From NCBI RefSeq assembly GCF_000331025.1, contig NC_020055.1, forward strand, positions 857,870 to 921,869: 64,000 bases of DNA. The letters run 5' to 3'. Positions 1 through 9,068 of this stretch are shown here, piece by piece. The number at the start of each line of letters is the position of its first letter. Position 1 is the stretch's first letter. This DNA comes from Maridesulfovibrio hydrothermalis AM13 = DSM 14728 (GTDB taxonomy: Bacteria > Desulfobacterota > Desulfovibrionia > Desulfovibrionales > Desulfovibrionaceae). The translations under genes were made by a program, and so were the position numbers. The notes beneath the pieces are model-generated. The model did no database searches and was not told where the DNA came from. It was given only the letters and a program-made list of their open reading frames with translations.

Positions 1-1
1 G

Positions 2-1198
2 GATTACAGCGAACTTGTCGCCGATACCGACGCTACTTATGCTGATACGATAAAGATCGACCTTTCCAAACTTGAACCGCTGGTTGCACAGCCGCATATG
101 CCAGACCGGGTTGTAACCGTAAAATCTCTTGCAGGACTTAAAGTCAACCAGTCTGCAATCGGTTCCTGTACCAACTCATCATATTCGGACCTCAAAACCA
201 CCGCACTGATCCTTAAAGATCAACAGCTTCCGCAGGGTGTGGATCTTATGATCTCCCCCGGCTCCAAACAGGTTTTGAAAATGCTTGCTTCTGAAGGATT
301 TATCGCTCCGCTCCTTGATTCAGGAGCCAGACTGCTGGAATGTACCTGCGGCCCCTGCATAGGCATGGGCGGGTCACCCACATCTGCAGGAGTGAGTGTA
401 AGAACCTTCAACCGTAACTTTGAAGGACGCAGCGGAACTCAGGATGCCAAGGTTTATCTGGCAAGCCCGCAAACGGCTGCCAAACTGGCTCTTGCAGGCG
501 AATTTACTGATCCGGCAAGCTGGGGGACTCCGATTGAAAAAATCGATTTCCCTGCTGAGGTTCCTTCAATCCGCCATCTGTTCATTTACCCGCCTGAGAA
601 TGGGGCTGAGGTCGAACTTGTTCGCGGGCCGAACATTGTCCCGCTGGAATCATTTTCTGCATTGCCAGACGAGATTTCTTCTGAAATCCTCTTGAAAGTA
701 GGTGATGATATCACAACCGATCACATTCTTCCGGCCGGCGCGCAGATTACTGCTCTGCGCTCCAATATTCCTGCAATCAGCGAATACATTTTCAGCCGGG
801 TTGATGAAAATTTTGTCAGCCGCATGAAAAATTCTGAAAGCGGAATTATTCTCGGCGGCGAAAACTACGGGCAAGGCTCAAGCCGCGAACACGCTGCTCT
901 CGGCCCCCGTCATCTGGGTGTTGTTGCTGTCATTGTCAAGTCTATGGCTCGCATTCACAGAGCAAATCTTGTCAATTTTGGCATTCTACCCCTTGTACTC
1001 TCTCAAAAGAGCGATTACGACAGACTATCCGAAGGAAGTCATTTAACTTTAAAAACCACCGAAATCACACCCGGCGGTGAAACCGTGGCAACAACTGCTG
1101 ACGGTCTTCAGATTAAAGTTAAAAATGACCTTTCAGAAAAAGAGCTGGCTATTATCATAGCTGGCGGCCTGCTTAACTATGTAGGCAAGCAATTGTAA
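2..1198 (+). CDS. Aconitate hydratase, C-terminal part (5' truncated)
   Basis: This is the C-terminal part, about 398 residues, of an aconitase that interconverts citrate and isocitrate through cis-aconitate in the cytoplasm. The reading frame is open from base 2, so the gene starts before the window. The iron-sulfur ligand motifs GSCTNSSYSDL and CTCGPCIGMG are present. They are followed by the swivel domain, with GDDITTDHILPAG and GENYGQGSSREHAALGPR, the arginine/serine substrate loop typical of the family. The domain order and the compact C-terminus fit the roughly 640-residue bacterial type seen in sulfate reducers. A homoaconitase or isopropylmalate isomerase is less likely, because catalytic and swivel domains are fused in the aconitase order. 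No gene symbol is given because the acnA/acnB class cannot be fixed without the N-terminus. Confidence 0.93.
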   Translation, partial: DYSELVADTDATYADTIKIDLSKLEPLVAQPHMPDRVVTVKSLAGLKVNQSAIGSCTNSSYSDLKTTALILKDQQLPQGVDLMISPGSKQVLKMLASEGFIAPLLDSGARLLECTCGPCIGMGGSPTSAGVSVRTFNRNFEGRSGTQDAKVYLASPQTAAKLALAGEFTDPASWGTPIEKIDFPAEVPSIRHLFIYPPENGAEVELVRGPNIVPLESFSALPDEISSEILLKVGDDITTDHILPAGAQITALRSNIPAISEYIFSRVDENFVSRMKNSESGIILGGENYGQGSSREHAALGPRHLGVVAVIVKSMARIHRANLVNFGILPLVLSQKSDYDRLSEGSHLTLKTTEITPGGETVATTADGLQIKVKNDLSEKELAIIIAGGLLNYVGKQL

Positions 1199-1297
1199 AT
1201 GAGTCCGCAGGGTGTCGGTTGCGTACCGCCGCCCTGCTGATAAAAATAGAATAAACACTGAACGCAGCAAAAGCTGTAAACGGAGAATGAAGAAGTC

Positions 1298-3199
1298 ATG
1301 ATGGACATTCTGCGCCAAAATGCCCAGAACTGGGGTATTAAAATTCTTTTCGCAATCATCATCATTGTCTTTGTATTCGCCTTTGGTATGAGCGGATTCG
1401 AGGGCAACACTGATCCGGTTATCGCCTACGTAAATGATGAGCCGATTCCCACCCGGGAGTTCCAGCAGGTTTACCGCGAAACAGCCGAAGCAATGCGTAC
1501 TCAGAACCCCGGTATCGACTCTGACCAGCTTCAGTCTCCTGACTTTAAAAAAGCTGTGCTGAATCAGATGATCAGCCAGCAGCTTCTTGAAGCGGAAGCA
1601 CAAAGACTCGGTATCGCTGTTTCCAACGGCGAACTGTCATACACCATCAGTACTATTCCCGCTTTTGCTGGAACTGATGGAAAATTTGACCTTACCCGTT
1701 ACCAGAATTTCCTTCAGAGCAGACAGATGTCTGCCGCAACCTTTGAAAGAGATGTCCGCAACAGCAACCTCATTCAAAAATTGCAGCAGTACATAACTCT
1801 ACCTGTCCTCCCTACTGAAGAACAAGCCCGTGAATTGTTTGATACTGCATCTGAAAAAATTCAGATTGATTATGTATACATTTCCGGAGCCGATTTCATT
1901 AAAAAAGCAAAAATCAACGATAAAGCTATTGAAGATTACTACAAGGCTAATCCGGACAAGTTCACTATTCCGGCCCGTGCAGTAATCAAATACATAGCTT
2001 TCACTCCTGAAGATCTGGCTATGTTTGAAGATGTTTCTCCTGAAGAAATGAAAAGCTACTACGCTGCTCAGAAAGATTCTTTTAAACAGGAAGAACAGAT
2101 CAAGGCGCGTCACATTCTGCTTATGGTAGACGAGAACGCGCCAGAAGCTGATATTGCCAAAGTTGAAAAGCGCATCAAGAAGATTCTTGCCAAAGCTAAA
2201 TCAGGTCAGGATTTCGGAAAACTTGCAGAAAAGTATTCAGAAGGTCCCAGCAACGTCAAAGGTGGCGAACTGGGCTGGTTTGGTCGCGGAGCAATGGTTA
2301 AACCCTTCGAAGAAGCAGCTTTCGCTCTCAAAAAAGGTGAAATCAGTCAGCCCGTACGTACCCGCTTCGGATGGCATCTCATCAAAATAGACGACACCCG
2401 CGAAGCCGGTGGAAAAGACTTTGATCAGGTTAAGGATGAAATCCGAGCTGCTATTGCTCAGGAAAAAGCATCTGATTCCATAACAGACAAACTGGACAAC
2501 GCAATCGATCTTCTTGCTTCCGGCATGAAACTGGAAAAAATTGCAGATGAGACAGGCGTAAGCTTCAAAGAAAGTGAGCAGGCAACTATTCAGAACCTGA
2601 CCCGTGCTTTCGGTATGACCGAGGAAGCTGCCAAATCCATACTTGCACTGCCTCTGGGCAGCTCCACTGAAATGCCCATAGCTATCGACAATGGTTATCT
2701 TCTGGCTGAAAAAATACAGGATATCCCTGCCTCCATCAGCCCGCTTGCTGACGTAAAAGAAGACATTAAAAACTTCTTGTCCCAGCAGCAGGCCATGCAG
2801 CTTGCCAAAGTAAAAGCTATGTACACCATAGGAATGCTGACCAGCGAGAAAACCGCTGCAAAAGAACTCAAATCAATCAAGAAAGATCTCAAGACTTCCG
2901 AGCCTTTCGGCCGCGATGGATTTATCCCAAATCTCGGGATGAACCCCAAACTGGCTGAAGCAGCATTTGCCGCATCAAAAGATAAGTGGCTGCCTCAGGC
3001 TTTTGAACTGCCCGGTGGATTCATCGTAGCACGCCTTGATGAGCGCATTCCTCCAAAAGAGGAAGCATGGGAAGCACAAAAAGACATGATTATGGACGCT
3101 CTTGAACAGCAGCGCGCCAATGAAGTGTTCAATGCATTCCTTAACGAATTGCGATCCAAAGCAAAAATTGAAGTTGTCCGCAAAGATCTCCTGAACTAA
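1298..3199 (+). CDS. ppiD: PpiD/SurA-like membrane-anchored peptidyl-prolyl isomerase
   Basis: This 633-residue periplasmic folding factor is anchored by one N-terminal membrane helix (about residues 13-33, rich in Ile, Val and Phe). It has a SurA_N_3-type chaperone region up to about residue 230. A single parvulin domain follows at about 265-365, recognisable from KARHILL, the GGELGWFGRG turn and RFGWHLIKI. A long second chaperone half extends to the C-terminus. The length and single-anchor design match PpiD, which helps newly exported proteins near the Sec translocon. The start is preceded by a GGAGAATGAAG purine run; ATG at 1301 is an equally possible start. The gene stands alone between aconitase and a strong terminator at 3225-3258. 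Confidence 0.9.
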   Translation: MMDILRQNAQNWGIKILFAIIIIVFVFAFGMSGFEGNTDPVIAYVNDEPIPTREFQQVYRETAEAMRTQNPGIDSDQLQSPDFKKAVLNQMISQQLLEAEAQRLGIAVSNGELSYTISTIPAFAGTDGKFDLTRYQNFLQSRQMSAATFERDVRNSNLIQKLQQYITLPVLPTEEQARELFDTASEKIQIDYVYISGADFIKKAKINDKAIEDYYKANPDKFTIPARAVIKYIAFTPEDLAMFEDVSPEEMKSYYAAQKDSFKQEEQIKARHILLMVDENAPEADIAKVEKRIKKILAKAKSGQDFGKLAEKYSEGPSNVKGGELGWFGRGAMVKPFEEAAFALKKGEISQPVRTRFGWHLIKIDDTREAGGKDFDQVKDEIRAAIAQEKASDSITDKLDNAIDLLASGMKLEKIADETGVSFKESEQATIQNLTRAFGMTEEAAKSILALPLGSSTEMPIAIDNGYLLAEKIQDIPASISPLADVKEDIKNFLSQQQAMQLAKVKAMYTIGMLTSEKTAAKELKSIKKDLKTSEPFGRDGFIPNLGMNPKLAEAAFAASKDKWLPQAFELPGGFIVARLDERIPPKEEAWEAQKDMIMDALEQQRANEVFNAFLNELRSKAKIEVVRKDLLN

Positions 3200-3224
3200 T
3201 CACCAGTTCATACAATTACATTCA

Positions 3225-3258
3225 GGGTCTGTTCTTTCGGGAACAGACCCTTTTTTTT
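3225..3258 (+). terminator. Rho-independent terminator after ppiD
   Basis: A perfect 10-bp stem (GGGTCTGTTC with GAACAGACCC) and a six-base loop are followed by nine T residues. It lies 25 bases after the ppiD stop codon. Confidence 0.93.
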
Positions 3259-3400
3259 TACCTTGCTATAAACGGTTCCTTCGAAACCCTATTGTCTCAA
3301 ACGATTCTTTAACTTGCAGAGTACTCGGCAAGAGAGTAATAAACACCTTTCACTCTTTGGCCGCTCGATTGAATTCATAGTATTATAAGAGGTATTCATT

Positions 3401-4585
3401 ATGCTTCCTGTTCCCAAAGGATATAAATTTGCAAGCTTTGCTGCCGGTTTTAAATATAGCGGCCGGGATGATCTGGCTTTAATTTTAAGTGACACTCCTG
3501 CTGCAGCCGCTTCAGTCTTCACCAAAAATAAATTTCAAGCAGCTCCTGTGACTGTCGGCAAAGAGATTCTTGCTGAGTCACGGATTGTACGCGGAGCAAT
3601 TATCAACTCCGGCATGGCTAACGCCTGCACCGGCGCAGAAGGCATTGCTGATTGCAGGGAAAGTCTGGAGCTTGCCGCAAAGGCTCTCGGTATTAATGCT
3701 CGCGATTTACTGCCCTCTTCTACCGGTGTTATCGGCCCGCGTTTTAATATGGATAAGTGGCGCGCAGTTGCTTCCAGACTGGCTGACGGCCTTAATGCTG
3801 TTGATCCGGTTAAAGCAGCTAAAGCGATTATGACCACTGACAAGTTTCCCAAACTGGCTTGGGGCGAAATTAAATGCGCCGGCAAAACGGTCAGAATACT
3901 CGGCATGTGTAAAGGCGCAGGCATGATTTCACCTGATATGGCTACCATGCTCGGATTTATCACCTGTGATGCCGGGGTGGAGCCTGCATGGTGGCAGGAG
4001 GCTTTGCGCAGGTGTGTTGATAAATCTTTCAATGCCATTACCGTTGACGGCGATACCAGCACCAATGATACCGTTATTGCTTTTGCTAATGGGGCTTCTG
4101 AAGTCACTGTTGATAATGATGAGCATCGCACGGCTTTGGAAGCATTGCTTCTGGACGTCTGTCAGCAGCTCTCATATATGATTGTTCAGGACGCTGAGGG
4201 CGGAACCAAGGTAATGACCATTGATGTCTGCGGAGCAGCCAGTGATGCCGATGCGGAGCTGATCGTTCGCGCTGTAGGAAATTCTCCTTTAGTTAAAACG
4301 GCCTTGTTCGGCGAAGATCCCAACTGGGGCAGAATTGTTGCCGCTGCCGGTCGAAGCGGAGCCGAATTTGATCCTGAAAAACTTACTTTAAGTTTTGGAA
4401 AAATTATCGTCTTTGAAAAAGGTAAACCAGTTCAGGGTGATTTAGACGCCCTGCTTGAACCGGTCATGCGCAAACAGGACATTGATATCTTTATTACTCT
4501 CGGCGACGGTGAAGGGCACTCAGTTCTTAAAGCCTCTGACCTTACACGTGAATACATCAGCATTAACGCCGATTATAGATCATAA
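3401..4585 (+). CDS. argJ: Bifunctional ornithine acetyltransferase / N-acetylglutamate synthase
   Basis: ArgJ transfers the acetyl group of N-acetylornithine to glutamate, closing the cyclic arginine pathway. It is made as one chain that cuts itself into two subunits. The 394-residue length is normal for the family. The self-cleavage motif ATML is at residues 181-184, with Thr182 as the nucleophile, after the KGAGMISP segment. SSTGVIG near residue 106 and GDTSTNDT further on are also family landmarks. Start ATG 3401 follows an AAGAGG ribosome-binding site. The gene appears monocistronic; the next ORF starts 36 bases later with a weak binding site. Sequence alone does not show whether it also accepts acetyl-CoA. 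Confidence 0.95.
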   Translation: MLPVPKGYKFASFAAGFKYSGRDDLALILSDTPAAAASVFTKNKFQAAPVTVGKEILAESRIVRGAIINSGMANACTGAEGIADCRESLELAAKALGINARDLLPSSTGVIGPRFNMDKWRAVASRLADGLNAVDPVKAAKAIMTTDKFPKLAWGEIKCAGKTVRILGMCKGAGMISPDMATMLGFITCDAGVEPAWWQEALRRCVDKSFNAITVDGDTSTNDTVIAFANGASEVTVDNDEHRTALEALLLDVCQQLSYMIVQDAEGGTKVMTIDVCGAASDADAELIVRAVGNSPLVKTALFGEDPNWGRIVAAAGRSGAEFDPEKLTLSFGKIIVFEKGKPVQGDLDALLEPVMRKQDIDIFITLGDGEGHSVLKASDLTREYISINADYRS

Positions 4586-4621
4586 TTATTTTACATTTCT
4601 TCAGGTTAAAAACATATCAGT

Positions 4622-5239
4622 ATGATGAAAAATCTTAAAAACAGAGACAAAATGACTCGGCTCGCTGACTTCCTTTTTGAAGTCGGCATGCTCCGTAAAA
4701 CACCTCGAACAGGATATCAGTTTCTAGGTTCAGGTTCTGAATCTGTTGCTGACCACTCATACAGAGTTGCCGTGCTCGGTTATGTTCTAGCTGATATGGC
4801 TGATGCAGATATGGCCCGTACAGTTTTCATGTGCCTGTTCCATGACCTGCATGAAGCCAGAACCGGCGATTTCAACTATGTAAATCGCATATATAACCGC
4901 AGTTATCGTGACAAAGCTTTACGTCATACTCTAGATGGTACAGGACTTGAGGATAAAATATATCCTCACTGGGAAGAACTGGAGGACGCAGAAACTATTG
5001 AAGCAAAGCTTGCACAGGATGCTGACCAGCTTGATTTTATCCTTAACCTCAAAGAAGAACAGGATATGGGCAACCCATATGCCGCCAAATGGCTGGAGTC
5101 TGCTTTAAAGCGTTTGCGCACCGAAGAAGGGCAGAAATTGGCTGATAAAATTGCAGAGACCGATCATAAAGACTGGTGGTATTTAGGGCCGCCGCCAAGC
5201 TGGTGGGAAAATAAAAACGGACTCGATGATGACGACTAG
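4622..5239 (+). CDS. HD-domain phosphohydrolase, YfbR-like
   Basis: This 205-residue soluble protein has an HD metal-dependent phosphohydrolase fold. The N-terminal part carries the paired histidine of the fold (VADHSYRV). The metal-binding HD pair lies in the segment LFHDLHEARTGDF, and a later conserved Asp appears in AQDADQLDF. This arrangement resembles YfbR and related 5'-deoxynucleotidases, so a nucleoside monophosphate phosphatase is a reasonable guess; the substrate is not shown by the sequence. The ribosome-binding site before ATG 4622 is poor, and ATG 4625 or an internal ATG at residue 12 could be used instead. It lies downstream of argJ on the same strand with no terminator between them. 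Confidence 0.8.
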   Translation: MMKNLKNRDKMTRLADFLFEVGMLRKTPRTGYQFLGSGSESVADHSYRVAVLGYVLADMADADMARTVFMCLFHDLHEARTGDFNYVNRIYNRSYRDKALRHTLDGTGLEDKIYPHWEELEDAETIEAKLAQDADQLDFILNLKEEQDMGNPYAAKWLESALKRLRTEEGQKLADKIAETDHKDWWYLGPPPSWWENKNGLDDDD

Positions 5240-5617
5240 CCTGAATGCAGCTAAATGACATTTAAGTTCGTTCATTAATCTTCTCATAAATGCCTTACAC
5301 GCAGAGCTTGGCCGCCGCATTTATATGTTTTCTGGAGACTTCCGTCTTTTGAAAGCTGAGTGAAAAATTTGTTTTTTACCCTTTAACGCCCTTTGCAACC
5401 GGAAAAGATTTATTTCAAAACTTTGATAGATAAATGTTTTCCGTTATCAAATTCTGTTTGCCCGAAGAGCTAAAGCCAAGGCTCCGCCAATAAAAATACC
5501 GGGAATTTTGACAAACTGCCTGTTCCCAACTACTAGGTTTTCTGCAACCCTTGATTTTTTTTATTACATTTCTCTAAACAACTGTTCGGATAAAATCATC
5601 GTAAAAAGGATACCAGC
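5240..5617 (+). other. Intergenic region before hisC, no gene recognised
   Basis: This 378-base spacer has moderate to low GC and several homopolymer T and A runs. I see no convincing hairpin terminator or structured RNA. The last 20 bases contain a plausible ribosome-binding site (AAAAAGGA) for hisC. A promoter for hisC probably lies in the AT-rich 5540-5600 part, but no clear -35/-10 pair can be defended. Confidence 0.5.
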
Positions 5618-6712
5618 ATGTCCACCATCAAAGTCCGTCCTGATGTGATGGAAACCAAGCCCTACGCTCCGGGCCTCACCATCGAAGAAATCAAAGAAAA
5701 ATACGGTCTGGATACAGTTATCAAACTTGCCAGCAATGAAAATCCTCTGGGCGCCTCCCCCATTGCCCAGAAAGCCATTATCCGTCATGCGCCGAATGTA
5801 TTCCGCTATCCCCATAACGGTAACCCCCGCCTCAACAAAGCGATTGCCAGGCGTATCGGGGTTGATGAAAAAAATATCGTCAGCGGTAACGGTTCAGATG
5901 AAGTCATAGATCTTCTGGTGCGTATCAAAGCCCAGCCGGGACAGGATGAAGTGCTGACCTATGATAAATGTTTCAGCATGTACCGACTCATGTCCCGCCT
6001 TTGCGGTGTCACCTTCAGGCAGATCCCGCGCGAAGCCGGTTACAGGCAGCCTGTTAAAGCCCTTGCTGCGGAAGTCTCTGAGAAGACGGCCATTGTGTTC
6101 GTGACAACTCCGGACAACCCGACCGGACTTGCAGTGACTGTGCAAGAAATGCGCGAAATGGCCCGATCTATTCCAGCCCAGACGATTCTGGCCATTGATG
6201 AAGCATACATCGACTTTGCCACTCCGGCTGAAGATTACGATATGCGCACTCTGCTGAATGAATTTCCAAATATTGTGCTGCTGCGCACTTTTTCCAAAGC
6301 ATATGGCCTTGCCGGAATGAGAGTCGGCTACGGAGTCATGAGTCCGGAACTGGCTGATTTTATAATTCGCGCCCGTGCCCCCTTTACCGTAAACATGCTT
6401 GCCGAAGAAGCGGCTGTTGCGGTGCTTGATGATGATGCTTTCTACAACACCACACTGGATGTAGTACTTCGCGGCAGAAAACTTTTTACTGACGAACTGC
6501 GGGCTGCGGGCTGTGAAGTTCTCGACTCACAGGCTAACTTCATTATGTTTAAACCTACCCGCGATGCCGGCGAAGTATTCGAAGAACTGCTCCGGAAAGG
6601 TATCATTGTCCGGCCTCTTAAAAGCTTCGGCCTTGCCGAATATATTCGGGTGAACATGGGAACTGATCATGAAAATAAAGTTTTCCTGAAAACTCTCAAG
6701 GAGATCCTTTAA
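5618..6712 (+). CDS. hisC: Histidinol-phosphate aminotransferase
   Basis: HisC converts imidazole-acetol phosphate and glutamate to histidinol phosphate in histidine biosynthesis. It is a PLP-dependent class I/II aminotransferase of 364 residues, the usual length. The PLP-binding lysine is Lys227 in RTFSKAYGLAG. The substrate and cofactor motifs SNENPLG (39-45), TPDNPTG (164-170) and DEAYIDF (194-200) are all present. The start is supported by AAAAGGA upstream. It overlaps the start of cmk by one base, so the two are translationally coupled. Some HisC-like enzymes in this group also act on aromatic amino acids, which cannot be excluded. Confidence 0.94.
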   Translation: MSTIKVRPDVMETKPYAPGLTIEEIKEKYGLDTVIKLASNENPLGASPIAQKAIIRHAPNVFRYPHNGNPRLNKAIARRIGVDEKNIVSGNGSDEVIDLLVRIKAQPGQDEVLTYDKCFSMYRLMSRLCGVTFRQIPREAGYRQPVKALAAEVSEKTAIVFVTTPDNPTGLAVTVQEMREMARSIPAQTILAIDEAYIDFATPAEDYDMRTLLNEFPNIVLLRTFSKAYGLAGMRVGYGVMSPELADFIIRARAPFTVNMLAEEAAVAVLDDDAFYNTTLDVVLRGRKLFTDELRAAGCEVLDSQANFIMFKPTRDAGEVFEELLRKGIIVRPLKSFGLAEYIRVNMGTDHENKVFLKTLKEIL

Positions 6713-7380
6713 TGACTGCTCCTTTTATCATCACTCTTGACGGCCCTGCCGGTGTAGGAAAATCCACCCTTGCCAAACGTCTGGCCGATCATTTTGAAAT
6801 TGCATACCTTGATACCGGAGCCATGTTCAGAGCTACCGCATGGAAGCTGGGTGAAGGGGCATGGGACTGGGATAAAGATAAACTTGATGCAGCGTTAAAA
6901 GAGCTTGAATTCACGCTTTCAGGGAGTGGAAGCAATTCCACTTTAAGCCTGAACGGTATTGCCCTTACAGATGAAATCCGCACTGAAAAAATTGGCATGT
7001 GGGCCTCTAACATGGCAAAGATTCCGGCTGTACGCACCCTGCAGAAAACGGCTCAGCGGAAGATAGGTGAAACCACATCTCTTATCGCGGAAGGCAGAGA
7101 CATGGGCACAGTCATTTTTCCGCAGGCCCCCTGTAAATTTTTTCTAGATGCCGACCTTGAAGAACGCGCGCGCAGACGCTTTTCTCAACTGGAGGAGATG
7201 GGCAAACCTGCTGATCTTAAAGATCTTATCGAACAGATCGGCGCAAGAGATGATCAGGACCGCAACCGCAAGGTCGCACCTCTGAAACCTGCAAAGGACG
7301 GAATCATTGTCGACACAACAAAGCTTGATATTGACGGAGTCTTTGCCCGCCTCGTAGCCGAAGTCAAAAAGCTGTCTTGA
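6712..7380 (+). CDS. cmk: Cytidylate kinase
   Basis: Cmk phosphorylates CMP and dCMP to the diphosphates in pyrimidine nucleotide salvage. The 222-residue protein begins with the phosphate-binding loop GPAGVGKST (residues 11-19). The substrate region follows with YLDTGAMFRA, then AEGRDMGTVIFP and the lid arginines in EERARRR and GARDDQDRNR. The length is normal. The ATG overlaps the hisC stop codon by one base, a coupling that suggests one transcript. A hairpin at 7409-7436 followed by a T-rich stretch probably ends the operon. Confidence 0.95.
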   Translation: MTAPFIITLDGPAGVGKSTLAKRLADHFEIAYLDTGAMFRATAWKLGEGAWDWDKDKLDAALKELEFTLSGSGSNSTLSLNGIALTDEIRTEKIGMWASNMAKIPAVRTLQKTAQRKIGETTSLIAEGRDMGTVIFPQAPCKFFLDADLEERARRRFSQLEEMGKPADLKDLIEQIGARDDQDRNRKVAPLKPAKDGIIVDTTKLDIDGVFARLVAEVKKLS

Positions 7381-7408
7381 TAAAATAAACTTAAACATCA
7401 TTATATCA

Positions 7409-7446
7409 GGCCGCTTGGACATCATTTCGAGCGGCCTTAATCTTTT
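7409..7446 (+). terminator. Probable terminator after cmk
   Basis: GGCCGCTTG (7409-7417) pairs with CGAGCGGCC (7428-7436), allowing one G-T pair, and is followed by TTAATCTTTT. The T tract is interrupted, so efficiency is uncertain. Confidence 0.65.
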
Positions 7447-7540
7447 GTAACTAAATATAAACTTGACTTTTTATCACTCACCACTACCAAGTGCTATATA
7501 CAATTCAGAATTATTTATGGTCAACCAACCGGAGCACTCC

Positions 7541-8983
7541 GTGAAATTATCATCTATTTTAAAAGCAATTTACCCCGATTCTCTGGCCCCTGCGGCCTCA
7601 AAGCTGACTGATGCACTCGCTGCCTCCTTCTTTCCTGAGGACTCCACCAGACTTGCCCACATGAGGCAGGCATGCTGCACAGCCAAAAGAGTTGTCAGCC
7701 AGATGGGTTACGATGCAGAACTTTCTGAAAAAATCATAACCGCTGCCCTTTTCCATGATATCGGCTACTCCGAACGTATCAACAGAACCGGTTTTCATCC
7801 TTTAGACGGCGCGGTCTACCTCGCTCACTGCAACGCACCGGAAGATATCATTGAAGCAGTGCTTTGGCATTCAAGTACTCCTATTGAAATCAAAGAACTT
7901 CCCGAAATCAATAATATCTACCAGAAATGCCCGGCTCCGGACTTCGAAAATCCAGTGCTGCGCGCAGTCTGCTACTGCGACTTCAGAACTTCTCCGCTGG
8001 GAGAGTCACTCTCTTTCGGACAACGCATCATTGAACTTGAAAGCAGGTTCGGCCTTAACAGTATCCCTCCCGGGATAGCCAGAAAAACTCTTCCTTTCGC
8101 CCGCAGGACTCAGATCTCTTATGCTGAATCAATTTCTAAAGCTCAAAAACGTCCTCTGCCGTGGGTTTTTTGCGACATTGACGGTACACTCATCGAACAG
8201 GGTAAAAGAATCGACACAACCTCTGTCGAGTCCATAAACCGCTACACTGCTGCCGGAGGCAGGGTCTCTTTAGTTACCGGAAAGCATTTGATCAACATTC
8301 AGGAACTTTTGCAGACAGTCAGCAATGACCATCCCCATGCCGGAGTAAACGGCTCCATTATTTCACGCAACGGAACAATTACGCCCTACGGGCCTACTCT
8401 TGAATCATATGAAAGTCTGGAAAATGAGCTTCTGGCAAATGGCATCCACTACGCGACCTACGTCATTGACGGCATCTGGAGCAGAGCTGAGCTAACAGAA
8501 CATGAGTTAAACTCCTTCACTCTGGTGGGCGAAACCCTGCCGCAGTCCGGCGCGACCCCGAAAGACAACGGGGTTATCAAAGTACTCACTTATTCCAATC
8601 GCAAGGACCGCAACAGATGCACTTTTGTGCGCCAACTGGCAAAAAATTACGGCCTAAACTGCGTGCGTACCGCTGAGGAGTTCCTTGAAATAGGGCCTCT
8701 TAACCACGGAAAGCACAGCGCAGTCATGCATATTATGGATGAAGCAGGCTGGCCGGATCTGAACAGCATTGCCATCGGAGACAGTGAAAATGATCTGTCC
8801 ATGTTCAGTCTTGCAGGACTGAGCGCAGCAGTCGCCAACGGAGCACCGGAAGTCCTTCCTGCTGCCGACCTGCATATTCCGTCATGCAAAGAAAACGGTG
8901 TCGCACGCCTTCTTGATGCCCTTGTAGACTCAGCTGAAACCGGAAACTGGACAATACCGCAAGGATGGCTGGCCAAATATTAG
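7541..8983 (+). CDS. HD-domain hydrolase fused to HAD (Cof-type) phosphatase
   Basis: This protein joins two hydrolase modules. The N-terminal part is an HD domain with LFHDIGYSE around residues 70-78 and a later HP(L)DGA segment. The C-terminal part is a HAD-superfamily phosphatase of the Cof type. Its motif I, DIDGT, is near residue 211; motif II is VTGK, and the metal-binding motif IV is IGDSENDLSMF near the end. I chose GTG 7541 because GGAG lies six bases upstream; that gives 480 residues. Earlier in-frame starts are TTG 7463 and ATG 7517, and neither has a ribosome-binding site. Substrates are unknown; the pairing suggests removal of phosphate from small metabolites or nucleotides. It stands alone after the cmk terminator. 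Confidence 0.8.
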   Translation: MKLSSILKAIYPDSLAPAASKLTDALAASFFPEDSTRLAHMRQACCTAKRVVSQMGYDAELSEKIITAALFHDIGYSERINRTGFHPLDGAVYLAHCNAPEDIIEAVLWHSSTPIEIKELPEINNIYQKCPAPDFENPVLRAVCYCDFRTSPLGESLSFGQRIIELESRFGLNSIPPGIARKTLPFARRTQISYAESISKAQKRPLPWVFCDIDGTLIEQGKRIDTTSVESINRYTAAGGRVSLVTGKHLINIQELLQTVSNDHPHAGVNGSIISRNGTITPYGPTLESYESLENELLANGIHYATYVIDGIWSRAELTEHELNSFTLVGETLPQSGATPKDNGVIKVLTYSNRKDRNRCTFVRQLAKNYGLNCVRTAEEFLEIGPLNHGKHSAVMHIMDEAGWPDLNSIAIGDSENDLSMFSLAGLSAAVANGAPEVLPAADLHIPSCKENGVARLLDALVDSAETGNWTIPQGWLAKY

Positions 8984-8988
8984 GCCGA

Positions 8989-9023
8989 TGAATATCCGGA
9001 GGGAAAGAACTTCCGAATATTCA
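8989..9023. terminator. Hairpin between convergent genes
   Basis: TGAATATCCGG (8989-8999) pairs with CCGAATATTCA (9013-9023) with one mismatch. It sits between the HD-HAD gene and the oppositely oriented glf. There is no immediate T run, so it may only be a weak bidirectional stop. Confidence 0.4.
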
Positions 9024-9068
9024 CCGGTTCACGTTACGTTTTTCAAATTTATTATTTCTACAAGGCGA

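Noticed and set aside
5460-5560. Short minus-strand peptide frame with a hydrophobic GGALALALR stretch in the argJ-hisC spacer region
   Set aside because: It is under 40 codons, has no start codon or ribosome-binding site, and may be chance or a remnant that cannot be proven.
7463-7540. Longer start (TTG 7463 or ATG 7517) for the HD-HAD gene
   Set aside because: Neither has a ribosome-binding site, while GTG 7541 has GGAG six bases upstream. TTG 7463 also falls in a TTGACT that looks more like promoter sequence.
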